Part shown: piece after piece, positions 16,675-26,735 of the stretch
Layout: the number at the start of each line of letters is the position of its first letter
Position numbering within the stretch: position 1 is the stretch's first letter
NCBI GenBank assembly: GCA_951812305.1
Contig: CATOSB010000012.1
Coordinates: 271,591 to 335,590, forward strand
DNA length: 64,000 bases
Reading direction: 5' to 3'
Origin: an uncultured Paracoccaceae bacterium
Lineage (GTDB): Bacteria > Pseudomonadota > Alphaproteobacteria > Rhodobacterales > Rhodobacteraceae
Made by a program: the position numbers and the translations under genes
Notes under the pieces: generated by a model
What the model saw: the letters and a program-made list of their open reading frames with translations, nothing else
What the model was told of the DNA's origin: nothing
Database searches by the model: none

Positions 16675-18927
16675 ATGGCGCGCATTCCCAGCAAAGACGA
16701 AATTCTGGCCTGGATTTCCGAAAATCCCACCCAGTCCTCGAAACGCGATATTGCGCGGGCGTTCGGCATCAAGGGCGCGGACCGGATCGACTTGAAACGG
16801 CATTTGAAAGAGCTTGAAGCCGACGGTCACCTCGAAAAACGCCGCAAGACCTATCGCGACCCCGACAAACTGCCGCCGGTCTCGGTTCTGAAGGTGCTGG
16901 CGCCAGATGCCGATGGCGACTTGTTTGCGCGCCCAATGGAATGGCGGGGCGAGGCCGAAGAACCAAAGGTTCTGTTTGTGGCCCGCGCGTCCGACCCGGC
17001 GCTGGGCGAAGGCGACCGCATCCTTGCGCGCCTGACCGAAATCAAAGGCGAGACCCACCAATACGAGGCGCGGCTGATCCGTCGCATCGGCACCAACCCG
17101 CGCACGATCCTCGGCATTTATCGTGCCGCATCGGAAGGCGGGCGCATCCTGCCAATCGACAAGGGCGCGGACAGGGAATGGCGGGTCGCCGCCGGAGCGT
17201 CGCTGGAAGCGCGGGATGGTGAATTGGTCGAGGCAGAACAGGCGGGACCAAAGAACCGAATGGGCTTACCATCCGCCCGGATAACCTCCCGCCTTGGCGA
17301 TCCAAGTGCGCCAAAGGCCGTGTCGCTGATCGCCATTCACCAGCACGGCATCCCTGATGTCTTCCCCGATGCTGCCATCGCCGAGGCCGACGCTGCCAAG
17401 CCGATGACGCTGGAGGGTTGTGAAGATCTGACCAACTTGTCACTATTCACCATCGATCCCAGCGATGCGCGCGACCATGACGATGCTTGCTATGCTCATG
17501 CCGACAACGATCCCAAGAACCCCGGTGGTCACATCGTCTGGGTCGCGATTGCCGATGTGGCCGCCTATGTCACGCCGGGCTCTGCGCTCGACCGGTCCGC
17601 CCGCGAACGTGGCAATTCCACCTACTTTCCCGACCGCGTGGTGCCGATGCTGCCGGATCGGCTGTCCGGTGACCTCTGCTCACTGCACGAAGGCGTCACA
17701 CGTGCTTGCGTCGCGGTTGAATTGGTGCTCGACGCACAAGGAAACAAGCTGCGCCACCGTTTCGTGCGCGGCCTGATGAATTCCGTCGCCTCGCTGAACT
17801 ACACGGAAGTGCAAGCTGCCCGCGACGGCGCGCCGAATGAGAAATGCGCGCCGCTAATGGACGACGTGATTAACCCGCTCTATGCAGCCCACGAGGCGAC
17901 CAAACACGCCCGCGCCTCCCGACAGCCTCTGGACCTCGACCTGCCGGAACGGCGCATCGAATTATCTGACGACGGCCGCGTGACATCGGTGGCTTTCAAA
18001 GATCGGCTGGACGCGCATCGTCTGATCGAGGAATTCATGGTGCTGGCCAATGTCGCCGCCGCGGAGGAACTTATCGCGAAGAAACAACCGCTTCTTTTTC
18101 GTGTCCATGAGGAACCAGCACCCGAACGTCTGCAATCCCTGCGCGATGTGGCAGAGGCCAGCGGGTTCACGCTCGCCAAAGGTCAGGTCTTGAATACCCG
18201 CCACCTGAACAACTTGCTATCGCAGGCGTCCGATACAGACCACGCCGACCTGATCAACCTGTCCACCCTGCGCTCGATGCAGCAAGCCTATTACAACCCG
18301 GAGAATTTCGGGCATTTCGGGCTGGCCCTTCGGTCTTACGCCCATTTCACGTCCCCGATCCGGCGTTACGCCGATCTGATCGTGCACCGTGCGCTCGTTT
18401 CGGCACATGGCTGGGGGAAAGATGGGTTGGATGCAACGGATATCGAGCGTCTCGATGACACCGCAAAGCACATTTCCGAAACCGAGCGCCGGTCGATGAC
18501 CGCTGAGCGTGACACGACCGACCGATACCTTGCCGCCTATCTTTCTGAACGCGTGGGCGACGAGTTGTCCGGGCGCATCAGCGGCGTGCAAAGGTTCGGC
18601 GCGTTTGTGGCGCTGGATGACACCGGCGCGGACGGGCTGGTCCCGATCAGGGGTATCGGACGCGAATACTTCCGTTTCGACGCCAATGCGCAAACCCTTG
18701 TGGGTGACGAAACCGGCATGGAACTACGTATGGGTCAGCGTGTAACCGTGCGCCTGACCGAGGCGACGGCCGTAACCGGCGGTATCATCCTTGAACTTCT
18801 CGAAATCGACGGCAAATCCCTGCCAAAAGGACCGAAATCGGCCAATCGACGCAGCCCCCGCCGCAAGGCGGCGAAAGCGAAGGCAAAATCTGCCAAAACC
18901 AAACGCAAGGTCACACGCAGACGGTAA
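16675..18927 (+). CDS. rnr: Ribonuclease R
   Basis: 750 aa 3'-5' exoribonuclease. The order is an N-terminal winged-helix (residues 1-65), cold-shock/OB domains, the RNB domain with the catalytic Asp cluster (TIDPSDARDHDDACYA, about 260-275), YTHFTSPIRRYADL-type motif near 560, a C-terminal S1 domain (DELSGRISGVQRFGAFVAL) and a Lys/Arg-rich tail. Length and architecture are normal. It degrades structured RNA in the cytoplasm. Confidence 0.96.
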   Translation: MARIPSKDEILAWISENPTQSSKRDIARAFGIKGADRIDLKRHLKELEADGHLEKRRKTYRDPDKLPPVSVLKVLAPDADGDLFARPMEWRGEAEEPKVLFVARASDPALGEGDRILARLTEIKGETHQYEARLIRRIGTNPRTILGIYRAASEGGRILPIDKGADREWRVAAGASLEARDGELVEAEQAGPKNRMGLPSARITSRLGDPSAPKAVSLIAIHQHGIPDVFPDAAIAEADAAKPMTLEGCEDLTNLSLFTIDPSDARDHDDACYAHADNDPKNPGGHIVWVAIADVAAYVTPGSALDRSARERGNSTYFPDRVVPMLPDRLSGDLCSLHEGVTRACVAVELVLDAQGNKLRHRFVRGLMNSVASLNYTEVQAARDGAPNEKCAPLMDDVINPLYAAHEATKHARASRQPLDLDLPERRIELSDDGRVTSVAFKDRLDAHRLIEEFMVLANVAAAEELIAKKQPLLFRVHEEPAPERLQSLRDVAEASGFTLAKGQVLNTRHLNNLLSQASDTDHADLINLSTLRSMQQAYYNPENFGHFGLALRSYAHFTSPIRRYADLIVHRALVSAHGWGKDGLDATDIERLDDTAKHISETERRSMTAERDTTDRYLAAYLSERVGDELSGRISGVQRFGAFVALDDTGADGLVPIRGIGREYFRFDANAQTLVGDETGMELRMGQRVTVRLTEATAVTGGIILELLEIDGKSLPKGPKSANRRSPRRKAAKAKAKSAKTKRKVTRRR

Positions 18928-18945
18928 ACCGTGTCATTGGCGATG

Positions 18946-18973
18946 CGCTGCCGCCATGTCCGCAGCGTCTTTT
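18946..18973 (+). terminator. Probable terminator after rnr
   Basis: CGCTGC and GCAGCG pair around a 10-base loop and are followed by TCTTTT. It begins 19 bp after the rnr stop and lies just left of the IS630 variant. The stem is short, so strength is uncertain. Confidence 0.5.
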
Positions 18974-19070
18974 CGCATGACGCCAAGCACACTAGTCCCT
19001 CGCTTCGCATGATTTGACGTTGTGATATTTTTCTGAATCACTCTGCTATAGATTTTGGGAGGGTATTGAG

Positions 19071-19562
19071 ATGTCAAAATGTGGTCGTGCTGTGAAGTAT
19101 GTTGTTCGACTGAATGCTGGTGAGCGGTTGCAGCTTGAGGATATGATCCGCACGGGTCGGCAGGCGGCGTATCGACTGCTCAAGGCGCGGATATTGCTCA
19201 AGGCAGATGTATCTTCAGACAGTGGCGGCTGGGATGACGAGCGGATTGCAGAAGCTTTGGAGACCAGTGTTTCCACAGTATTCCGTACCCGCCGCCAGGT
19301 TGTGGAAGAAGGCCTTGAGGCGGCTCTGGGTCGCAAAAAGCAGAAGACCCCGTCCACGCCAGCAATCTTTGATGGAACCGCTGAGGCGAAGCTCATTGCG
19401 TTGGCCTGTTCGGAACCACCGGAGGGTCACGCGCGCTGGTCTTTGCGTCTTCTGGAAACGCGCGTGGTCGAATTGGGCATCGTTGAAGCAGCCAGCGACA
19501 GCACGATCCATCGGGTGCTCAAAAAAACGCGCTCAAACCGCACAAGAGCCGCTATTGGGTGA
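19071..19562 (+). CDS. IS630 variant transposase, orfA
   Basis: 163 aa DNA-binding portion (MSKCGRAVKYVVRLNAGERL..., HTH RIAEALETSVSTVFRTRRQVVEEG). It ends shortly after the same CTC-AAAAAAA-CG slippery run that should fuse it to orfB. Confidence 0.87.
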   Translation: MSKCGRAVKYVVRLNAGERLQLEDMIRTGRQAAYRLLKARILLKADVSSDSGGWDDERIAEALETSVSTVFRTRRQVVEEGLEAALGRKKQKTPSTPAIFDGTAEAKLIALACSEPPEGHARWSLRLLETRVVELGIVEAASDSTIHRVLKKTRSNRTRAAIG

Positions 19563-20221
19563 TCCCTCCGAAAGCCAATGCAGGTTTTGTTGCTGCGATG
19601 GAAGATGTGCTGGAAGTCTACACGCGCCCCTATGATCCGGCCCGCCCGCTGGTTTGCCTTGACGAGACCAGCAAGCAGCTGACCTTTGAGACCCGTACGC
19701 CGATCCCAATCCGGCCGGGGCGCGAAGCCCGTTTCGACTATGAATACGAGCGCGCGGGTGTGGCCAGCCTGTTCATGTTGTTTGCCCCGCTTGAAGGCTG
19801 GCGCCATGTTGCCGTTCGAGACCGCCGAACCGCCATCGATTTTGCCCACATTCTCAAGGACCTCGCCGACACCCACTTCCCCAAGGCTGACCGGATTACA
19901 CTGGTTCAGGACAATCTCAACACCCACAACCCGGCGTCGTTATACAAGGCCTTTCCACCTGATGAAGCCCGTCGCATTGTCGAACGGTTTGAGTGGCACT
20001 TCACGCCCAAACACGGCTCCTGGCTCAACATCGCAGAATGTGAACTCAGCACACTTGCGCGTCAATGTCTCGACCGCCGCATTCCTGATCGCAACACCTT
20101 GGCCAATGAAGCAAAGGCATGGGAAACCGAGCGAAACACCGCATCCGCAAAGGTGACATGGCGATTCTCAACTAAAGACGCACGCATCAAACTTGCTCAC
20201 CTTTACCCGCAAATCGGATGA
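19559..20221 (+). CDS. IS630 variant transposase, orfB
   Basis: 220 aa catalytic portion with LVCLDETSKQL, LVQDNLNTHNPASLY and SWLNIAECELSTLARQ as the DDE motifs. It is expressed as a -1 frameshift fusion with orfA, by analogy to the IS630 family. Confidence 0.87.
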   Translation: MIPPKANAGFVAAMEDVLEVYTRPYDPARPLVCLDETSKQLTFETRTPIPIRPGREARFDYEYERAGVASLFMLFAPLEGWRHVAVRDRRTAIDFAHILKDLADTHFPKADRITLVQDNLNTHNPASLYKAFPPDEARRIVERFEWHFTPKHGSWLNIAECELSTLARQCLDRRIPDRNTLANEAKAWETERNTASAKVTWRFSTKDARIKLAHLYPQIG

Positions 20222-20264
20222 ATCAAGGGACTAGACTGGCGCTACCAAATGACTGTGGGTTTCC

Positions 20265-21397
20265 ATGCGCGTTCTGATTTCAATTCTGCTTTTTCTTCCG
20301 ACCACAACTCTGGCACAGGGTGTGGACTCTTCTCTGCGCCCGTCGACGCGCCCGGTGGAGTTGGTCACGCCGGTGCCACTTGAGGCTGTTACGCCCGTCC
20401 GGTCGGATTTCCACGGCTGGGTCAAGTCCTTCCGCAAACGCGCCTTGGCGCAGGGCATTCGCGGCGACGTGTTTGACCGGGCATTCAAGGGCGTCAGCTT
20501 TAACGCCAAGATCGTCGAACGTGACCGCAATCAATCGGAATTCACCAAGCAGATCTGGGAATACCTCGCGACCGCTGTTTCCAGCGCACGTGTGAGCAAC
20601 GGGCGCGCCGCTGCGAAACGGCAGGCCCGGGTACTGGCCGAGGTCGAGGCGCGTTATGGCGTCGCCAAGGAAATCGTCGCTGCGATCTGGGGTCTGGAAA
20701 GCGCTTATGGCACGTTCAAAGGGAACACATCGACGGTTGAGGCTCTGGCTTCGCTCGCCTACGATCCTCGCCGCTCCGAGTTCTTTGAGGAACAGCTTCT
20801 CGCGGCGCTCAGGATTATCCAATCCGGTGACAATGGTTCGTCCTGGCTGCAAGGATCATGGGCCGGTGCGATGGGGCACACGCAGTTCATGCCGGTCAGT
20901 TATCTGGCACACGCGCAGGATTTTGACCGTGACGGGCGGCGGGATATCTGGGGTGATGACCCAGGTGACGCGCTGGCCTCAGCAGCCGCGTACTTGGCGG
21001 CGAATGGCTGGACGCGTGGGCAGCCGTGGGGAATGGAGGTCACGTTACCCGAAGGGTTCGATTATTCGATCTCAACCGAGCGGGTGAAGAAGCCGACCCA
21101 GTTCTGGACGGGCTTGGGCGTGGTAAGTGCACACGGCCTGCGCATCCCAAATTACGAACGCACCTCGATCCTTTTGCCTGCCGGGCACAAGGGCCCGGCC
21201 TTCATCATTTTCGACAATTTTCATGTGCTTGAGACTTACAACACGGCGGATGCTTACGTGATCGGCGTTGGCCACCTTGCCGACCGTATCGCCGGCGGGT
21301 CGCCGATCCGCGCGGGTTGGCCCCGCAGTGAGAGGGCGCTGTCTTTCGCTGAGAAGCAGGAGATGCAGCGCTTGCTTTTGGCGAAGGGTTTCGACCC
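20265..21397 (+). pseudogene. Lytic murein transglycosylase, 5' part (split by IS4/IS630)
   Basis: Signal peptide (MRVLISILLFLPTTTLAQG), then an MltB-type SLT_2 domain. AAIWGLESAYGTFKG holds the catalytic Glu; AMGHTQFMPVSYL and FDRDGRRDIWGDDPGDALASAA are diagnostic. It cleaves peptidoglycan in the periplasm. The frame is broken at residue about 378 (LAKGFDP) by IS4 copy A. The missing peptidoglycan-binding end lies at 23770-23893; rejoining gives 418 aa in frame. The truncated protein would keep the catalytic domain and gain an IS-encoded tail, so partial activity is possible. Confidence 0.92.
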
Positions 21398-21476
21398 CTT
21401 ACCACCCTTCAAAATTTCCGGATCTGATTTGACGTTTGTCTGATCTGTGTGATTCAAGGAGTCTCCACTGCTGATA

Positions 21477-22571
21477 TTGGAGGCTGGTTTGTTGGGAAAT
21501 GTTTGTTTTTCAGAGCTTTATTCGAAGGTTGAGGCGGATTTTCAGGACCGCTTGCTCGGGTATCACAAGTCGCGCCGGGAGGGATTGTGCATCATAGCAA
21601 GCGTGATTTTGAACACGCGCAGCGTCAATCTGATGGAAAATGCGGCTGCTTTGCCCCGCGATATCGGCTCTGTGGACCACCGCTATCAATACATTTCGCG
21701 GGTTCTGGGCAATCCTCACATCGATACTGATGAGATCATGCAGGCCTATGTTGGTGAAATTTTCCGCCGCCAGTGTGAGGCCGGAGAAACGATTGTGGTG
21801 GCCCTTGATCAAAGCAAGCTCAACGAAGGGCATGAGGTTTTGATGTTATCGGTGCGGATGCGGGATCGGGCCCTCCCGGTCGCCTGGCGTGTACGCCAGA
21901 CCAAAGGGCCGATTGGATGGCGCGTGCAACATGAGCTTTTGGAAGCAGTCCGCCCATGGCTCCCGGCGGATGCGCGTGTGTTGCTGGCGGGAGATCGGTT
22001 TTATGGAACCGCCCGATTGGTCGCATGGTGCCAGGAGGCTGGATGGGACTACCGGCTGCGCATGAAGGGAAATATCACACTGCAACATCAGGGTGGCGAG
22101 ATGATGACGCGCGAAATTGCCCAACTGATGCCCGAAGGGCTTGTAAACGCTGAGCTTTACGGAACGGGCGTCTTTAGCAACATTGGAGTGCTTCACGAGG
22201 AGGGGCACAAAGAGCCTTGGATTATTGCCATGAATGCAGCACCGTCCGAGTACAAGGTGCTCGATTATGGAATGCGTTGGGGAATTGAAGCCATGTTCTC
22301 CGACTTCAAAACCCGGGGCTTTGAAATTACTCAAAGCCAGATCAAAAAGCCGGATCGATTGGCCCGCCTCATTTTGGTGCTGGCAATCGCCATGTACTGG
22401 GCTGTTTCAACCGGAGCAAACGAAGAGCACCACGTCGCAATACGCGGCGAAAAAAGGGGATTCGAAAAGCCCGAAGGTCCTTATGCTCTCTCTTCAAGAC
22501 AGGCCTTCGTGCTATCCGACGATGCCTCGCAGGTTATGCCAAAATCCCCAAGCTCTGGGATGTCTGGCTAA
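21477..22571 (+). CDS. IS4-family transposase (copy A)
   Basis: 364 aa, apparent TTG start. DDE residues are in VVALDQSKLNEG, LLAGDRFYGTA and the Y-(2)-R-(3)-E-(6)-K signature YGMRWGIEAMFSDFK. The nested IS630 entered the last codon (GGC TA^A); its first base A recreates the TAA, so the protein is unchanged. Confidence 0.94.
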   Translation: MEAGLLGNVCFSELYSKVEADFQDRLLGYHKSRREGLCIIASVILNTRSVNLMENAAALPRDIGSVDHRYQYISRVLGNPHIDTDEIMQAYVGEIFRRQCEAGETIVVALDQSKLNEGHEVLMLSVRMRDRALPVAWRVRQTKGPIGWRVQHELLEAVRPWLPADARVLLAGDRFYGTARLVAWCQEAGWDYRLRMKGNITLQHQGGEMMTREIAQLMPEGLVNAELYGTGVFSNIGVLHEEGHKEPWIIAMNAAPSEYKVLDYGMRWGIEAMFSDFKTRGFEITQSQIKKPDRLARLILVLAIAMYWAVSTGANEEHHVAIRGEKRGFEKPEGPYALSSRQAFVLSDDASQVMPKSPSSGMSG

Positions 22572-23740
22572 TACCAACGGCGGGATGATTTGACTCGCTT
22601 TTTGGATTCCCAAATTGTTCGGTATGTGACTCACTGTTTCTGTCCAGAGAGGGAGGGAGATATGGGTGCCGCGGTTCCGGTTTTGCGCGATGATTTCACG
22701 GTGCACGAGTTGCGCGCTTTAGCCGGTCGCGCGTCGAACGGCAAAGTAGCACGTCGGCTTTTGGCGATTGCTCTGGTGCTTGAAGGGTCGTCGCGCAAGG
22801 TTGCTGCCCAGAGTTGCGGGATGGATCGCCAAACCCTTCGAGACTGGGTCCATCGATACAATGTCGAAGGTCCTGACGGGCTGTCAGATCGTGGGGGTGG
22901 CGGCGCGAAACCTCGATTGTCGCCGGAGCAGATAGCGCAGCTTGCGGTCTGGGTGGAGGCTGGCCCTGATCCGGCCCGCGATGGTGTGGTTCGCTGGCGT
23001 CGCGCCGATCTTGCCCGGCGCATTGAGGCGGAGTTCGAGATCAAGCTCCACGAACGCACAGTAGGTAGTTATTTGGTTCAACTGGGCTTTCGCAGGCTGT
23101 CGGTCCGCCCCGAACATCCCAACGCCGACCCAGTGGCACAGACTGCATTTAAAAAAAACTTTGCCAGCATCGTAGCCGACATTTTGACTGAACGGGCGAA
23201 AGGAAAGCCACTGGAAATATGGTTCCAGGACGAAGCACGGGTGGGCCAGCAGGGAACACTCACCCGTGTCTGGGCGAAGCGGGGAACCCGCCCACGTGCG
23301 CCCCGGGATACCCGCTACAAATGGAGCTACGTATTTGGCGCTGCCTGTCCGGCACGTGGTGCCGCAGCTGGGCTGATCCTGCCTTATGTTAACACAGAGG
23401 CGATGGGCCTGCATCTCGACGAGGTCTCAAAAACAATCGCACCCGGTTCTCATGCGCTCCTGGTCACAGATGGCGCGGGGTGGCACGGAGCCAAGGGGCT
23501 CTTGGTGCCAGACAACATAACGCTCCTGAAGCTGCCCCCCTATGCGCCCGAACTCAACCCGATGGAAAATGTCTGGGCCTATCTGCGCTCCAACAAGCTG
23601 GCCATCACCGTGTTCGATACCTACGAGCAGATCCTCGACAAATGCGCAGACGCCTGGAACTTCTTCGAAAATGACCCGCAGCGCATAACCTCAATAACGA
23701 CCAGAGAATGGGCAACGGTCAATTGATCAAGCCGTTGGTA
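22571..23740 (+). mobile_element. IS630-family element (single-ORF type) nested in IS4 copy A
   Basis: About 1170 bp with ends TACCAACGGC / GCCGTTGGTA, inserted at a TA (22569-22570, repeated at 23741-23742). The exact left boundary is uncertain by one base. It is unrelated at sequence level to the two-ORF IS630 elements elsewhere in the window, and this is its only copy here. Confidence 0.92.
22662..23726 (+). CDS. IS630-family transposase, single ORF
   Basis: About 354 aa from the ATG at 22662 (MGAAVPVLRDDF), chosen over the one at 22590 because GGGAGG precedes it. HTH regions are VARRLLAIALVLEG and VAAQSCGMDRQTLRDWVHRY. Catalytic motifs are IWFQDEARVGQ, LLVTDGAGWH and YAPELNPMENVWAYLR. 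It is intact. Confidence 0.93.
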   Translation: MGAAVPVLRDDFTVHELRALAGRASNGKVARRLLAIALVLEGSSRKVAAQSCGMDRQTLRDWVHRYNVEGPDGLSDRGGGGAKPRLSPEQIAQLAVWVEAGPDPARDGVVRWRRADLARRIEAEFEIKLHERTVGSYLVQLGFRRLSVRPEHPNADPVAQTAFKKNFASIVADILTERAKGKPLEIWFQDEARVGQQGTLTRVWAKRGTRPRAPRDTRYKWSYVFGAACPARGAAAGLILPYVNTEAMGLHLDEVSKTIAPGSHALLVTDGAGWHGAKGLLVPDNITLLKLPPYAPELNPMENVWAYLRSNKLAITVFDTYEQILDKCADAWNFFENDPQRITSITTREWATVN

Positions 23741-23769
23741 TAAATTGAAGGGTGGTAAGGTTTCGACCC

Positions 23770-23893
23770 ACAAGGCGTTGACGGCATCATCGGCCCGCGC
23801 ACCATCGCCGCCGTGCAGGACTATCAGAAATCTATCGGTAGGGTGCCGGATGGCTATGTTTCTGCCAGCGTCTTGAAACAGTTACGCAAATAG
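23770..23893 (+). pseudogene. Lytic murein transglycosylase, 3' part (peptidoglycan-binding domain)
   Basis: Forty codons plus stop continuing the frame from 21397: QGVDGIIGPRTIAAVQDYQK and ...VLKQLRK*, a PG_binding_1 repeat typical of the C-terminus of this family. The preceding 10 bases (23760-23769) are the second target-duplication copy. It has no start of its own. Confidence 0.9.
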
Positions 23894-23900
23894 GCAAAAT

Positions 23901-23926
23901 GAGTGCTTTCGCACGCTCTTTTTTTT
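23901..23926 (+). terminator. Rho-independent terminator of the transglycosylase gene
   Basis: GAGTGC-TTTC-GCACGCTC (one bulge) followed by eight T, eight bases past the stop. The signal survives although the gene is split. Confidence 0.75.
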
Positions 23927-24010
23927 GTACTTTGAGATGCGCCGCCTTCGTTTGACGTTTTGCTGCTTTCGGTCGTCGAAATGCATACTTGAAACGAGAA
24001 GAAGCGGGGA

Positions 24011-26735
24011 TCAGTTGAAAAACCGTACGTCGCGCGGGTGACGATGTGTCGGGCGGGCCTTGCTGAGAGCGGTCTGTAAAGGTTCTTGCGGTGCCTCCCG
24101 CTTCTTCTCGTCAGAAATATGCCCGCCGGAGGCATTAAATCTGATGGCACGGTTCTCTGCCTTTTGCGTGACATTGCGACTTGCCAGTTCTGGTGTCAGC
24201 CGATCCCGGAGCAGGGCCAAGGGATGTGCGCGCAGCGTCAGGCGCATGGAGACATAGTCTTCCACCACCTCTTCGCCCAGTGTCATGGCGGGCAGGTGGA
24301 CGGCGGGTTCCACGATCCCTTCGCCATCCAGATCGCCCTTGAAAAGGGGCAATTCCTCGCCCGGCACCAGCGCCTTTGCGGCCCAGAGTGCATCGCGGCG
24401 CGAAAGGCCGAGGGAGGCGAAGGCGTCCGCCTCTGCGAGTATTTTCAGAAGCTTGGGCAAGACCACCCTTGTCGTCGGGTTCCATCACATTATCCCAGAA
24501 GCTGGCATTGATATCGACGGGCCTGACCGTGACGCCATGTTCGCGGGCGTCACGGACGATCTGGGCAGGCGCATAAAAGCCCATCGGTTGTGAGTTCAGC
24601 AGCGCGCAGGCAGAGATGCCGGGGTGGTGGCATTTGAGCCAGCTAGAGGCATAGACCAGAAGGGCAAAGCTGGCCGCATGGCTTTCGGGGAAGCCGTAAC
24701 TCCCGAAGCCTTCAATCTGGCTGAAACAGCGCGCGGCGAAATCTTCTTCATAGTTGTTTGCCGCCATGCCCTTCATGAACCGGTCACGGAAATCGCTGAC
24801 GGACCCATGTTTCTTGAAGGTAGCGAGCGAGCGGCGCAGGCGGTCGGCCTCTTCCGGGGAGAACCCCGCGCCGACGATGGCGATCTGCATCGCCTGTTCT
24901 TGAAAGAGCGGCACGCCGAGGGTCTTGCCCAGAACGTCGCCCAGTTCGTCTGAGGGGAAGGAGACCTCCTCCTCCCCGTTCCGCCGGCGGATGAAAGGAT
25001 GCACCATGTCGCCCTGAATCGGCCCCGGTCGGATGATCGCCACCTCGATCACCAAATCATAGAAGGTGCGCGGTTTCATCCGGGGCAGAAAGTTCATCTG
25101 CGCCCGGCTTTCGACCTGAAAGACACCCAAAGAATCCGCCTGGCAGAGCATGTCATAGACCTTCGGGTCCTCCTGGGGCAGGGTTGAAAGGGCGTAGCTG
25201 GTGCCGTGATGCCGGTCGATCAGATTAAACGCCTTGCGGATGCAGGTCAGCATACCGAGGCTGAGGACATCGACCTTCAGGATGCCAAGCGAGTCGATGT
25301 CGTCCTTGTCCCAGGGGATGACCGTGCGGTCCTCCATTGTCGCGTTTTCGATGGGGCAGAGTTCGTCCAGTCGCCCCTCGGTCATGATGAACCCGCCCAC
25401 ATGCTGACTGAGGTGGCGGGGGAAGCCGATAATCTCGTAAATCAGCGCCATCGTCTGCTGCAGACGGGGGTCATTTGGGTCGAGGCCGATCTCGCGGAAC
25501 CGCTGATCCTCGACCGCATCGGCTGAGAAGAAGCCCCAAAGCTGCGAGGACATGGCGGAGATCGTATCGTCGGTCAGCCCCATCGCGCGGCCCACCTCGC
25601 GGATCGCCCGTTTGCCGCGGTAATGCACGACCGTGGCGCAAATCCCCGCCCTCGCGCGCCCATAGCGTTCATAGATGTGCTGGATCACCTCTTCGCGGCG
25701 TTCATGTTCGAAGTCGACGTCGATATCGGGGGGTTCGTTCCTCGCCTCTGATACAAAACGTTCAAAAACCATCGTCCCCTGTTCCGGGTCGACCGAGGTC
25801 ACACCAAGGCAGTAACAGACCACTGAATTGGCCGCCGACCCGCGCCCCTGACAGAGGATATTCTGTGATCTCGCATAATGGACGACATCGCGGACGGTCA
25901 GAAAATAGGGCTCATATTCCAGCTTGGCGATGAGCTGCAGCTCATGCTCCAGCATCCTGCGCACCTTTTCCGGCGACCCGTTGGGATAGCGCCAGAGCAG
26001 ACCTTCATAGGCAAGACGGCGAAGCCGGTCCGACGGGCTTTCGCCTTGTGCAATTTCGGACGGGTATTCATAGCGCAGCGTGCCGAGGTCGAACCGGCAT
26101 TTCGCAGCGATCTCGGCGCTGCGATGGACTGCATCTTCATAGCCTTTGAAAATGTGCAGCATCTCGGTTTCCGAGCGTATCCGTTGTTCTGCATTGGCCA
26201 GTGCAGAGCGGCCCAGCGCCTCGACCTTGCAGCCCTCACGGATAGCCGAAAGCACATCGGTCAGCTTGCGCCGCGCGGCCACATGCATGACGGGGCTTGC
26301 GGAGGCCACGGTTTGAATGCCGAGATCGGCGGCTGTCTTGGTGAGGGCCTTGAACCGCGCCTGATCCTGGCCGTTATACTCCGGCGCGAGGAGAAGGGAG
26401 ACCTTTCCGGGGAAGCGGCGCGTCAGGCGTTTCGCATGTTGCAACCAGTCGCGCGCGCCGGGCTCTGGCGTTGCATGGCTTGGCGGGTGCAGCAGTATCT
26501 CCTGCTCCCCGCCCCATTTAAGCAGATCCCTTGCCATAAGGATGCAATCGCCCTTTTCGGCACGCAGTTTGCCTTGCGACAGCAACCGGCAAAGATTGGC
26601 CCAGCCTTTGCGATTACGCGACAGGCAGGTGGCGGTGATCCCATCGGTAGTGACAATCCGCGCCGCCGGGATCAGGCGGGGGATGCGTTCCACCGGGGCA
26701 GACGGCGGGCGCGGGATGTGGTCGGGGCGCGGTGG
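24011..26735 (-). pseudogene. dnaE2: Error-prone DNA polymerase DnaE2/ImuC, central and C-terminal remains
   Basis: From 26735 to about 24470 the frame follows the family: PHP remnant, polymerase core (GRGSAANSVVCYCLGVTSVDP, PPDIDVDFEHERREEV, LKVDVLSLGMLTC, SHAASFALLVYASSWLKCHHP). Near 24460 the frame changes: the family's segment before SLGLSRRDALWAAKALVPG is missing and the following codons are in another frame. A second loss lies near 24140, where RLTPELASRN runs almost straight into a C-terminal RHPRDVR. The 5' end is interrupted at 26735 by IS4 copy B. The product would normally do SOS-induced mutagenic translesion synthesis with ImuA/ImuB, which are not in the window. Confidence 0.88.

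Larger units (their letters stand above)
18995..20231 (+). mobile_element. IS630-family element, diverged variant
   Basis: 1237 bp, ends GTCCCTCG / CAAGGGAC, flanked by TA (18993-18994 and 20232-20233). Organisation and frameshift site match the 13520 and 58873 copies, but the proteins differ at many positions, so this is a separate IS species of the same subgroup. It sits between rnr and the transglycosylase gene. Confidence 0.92.
21398..23759 (+). mobile_element. IS4-family element copy A with a nested IS630
   Basis: Ends CTTACCACCCTTCAA and its inverted complement. The 10-bp target duplication GTTTCGACCC is at 21388-21397 and 23760-23769. The element would be 1190 bp like copies B-D but is lengthened by an IS630 at 22571-23740, inserted at the transposase stop codon. 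Confidence 0.95.
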
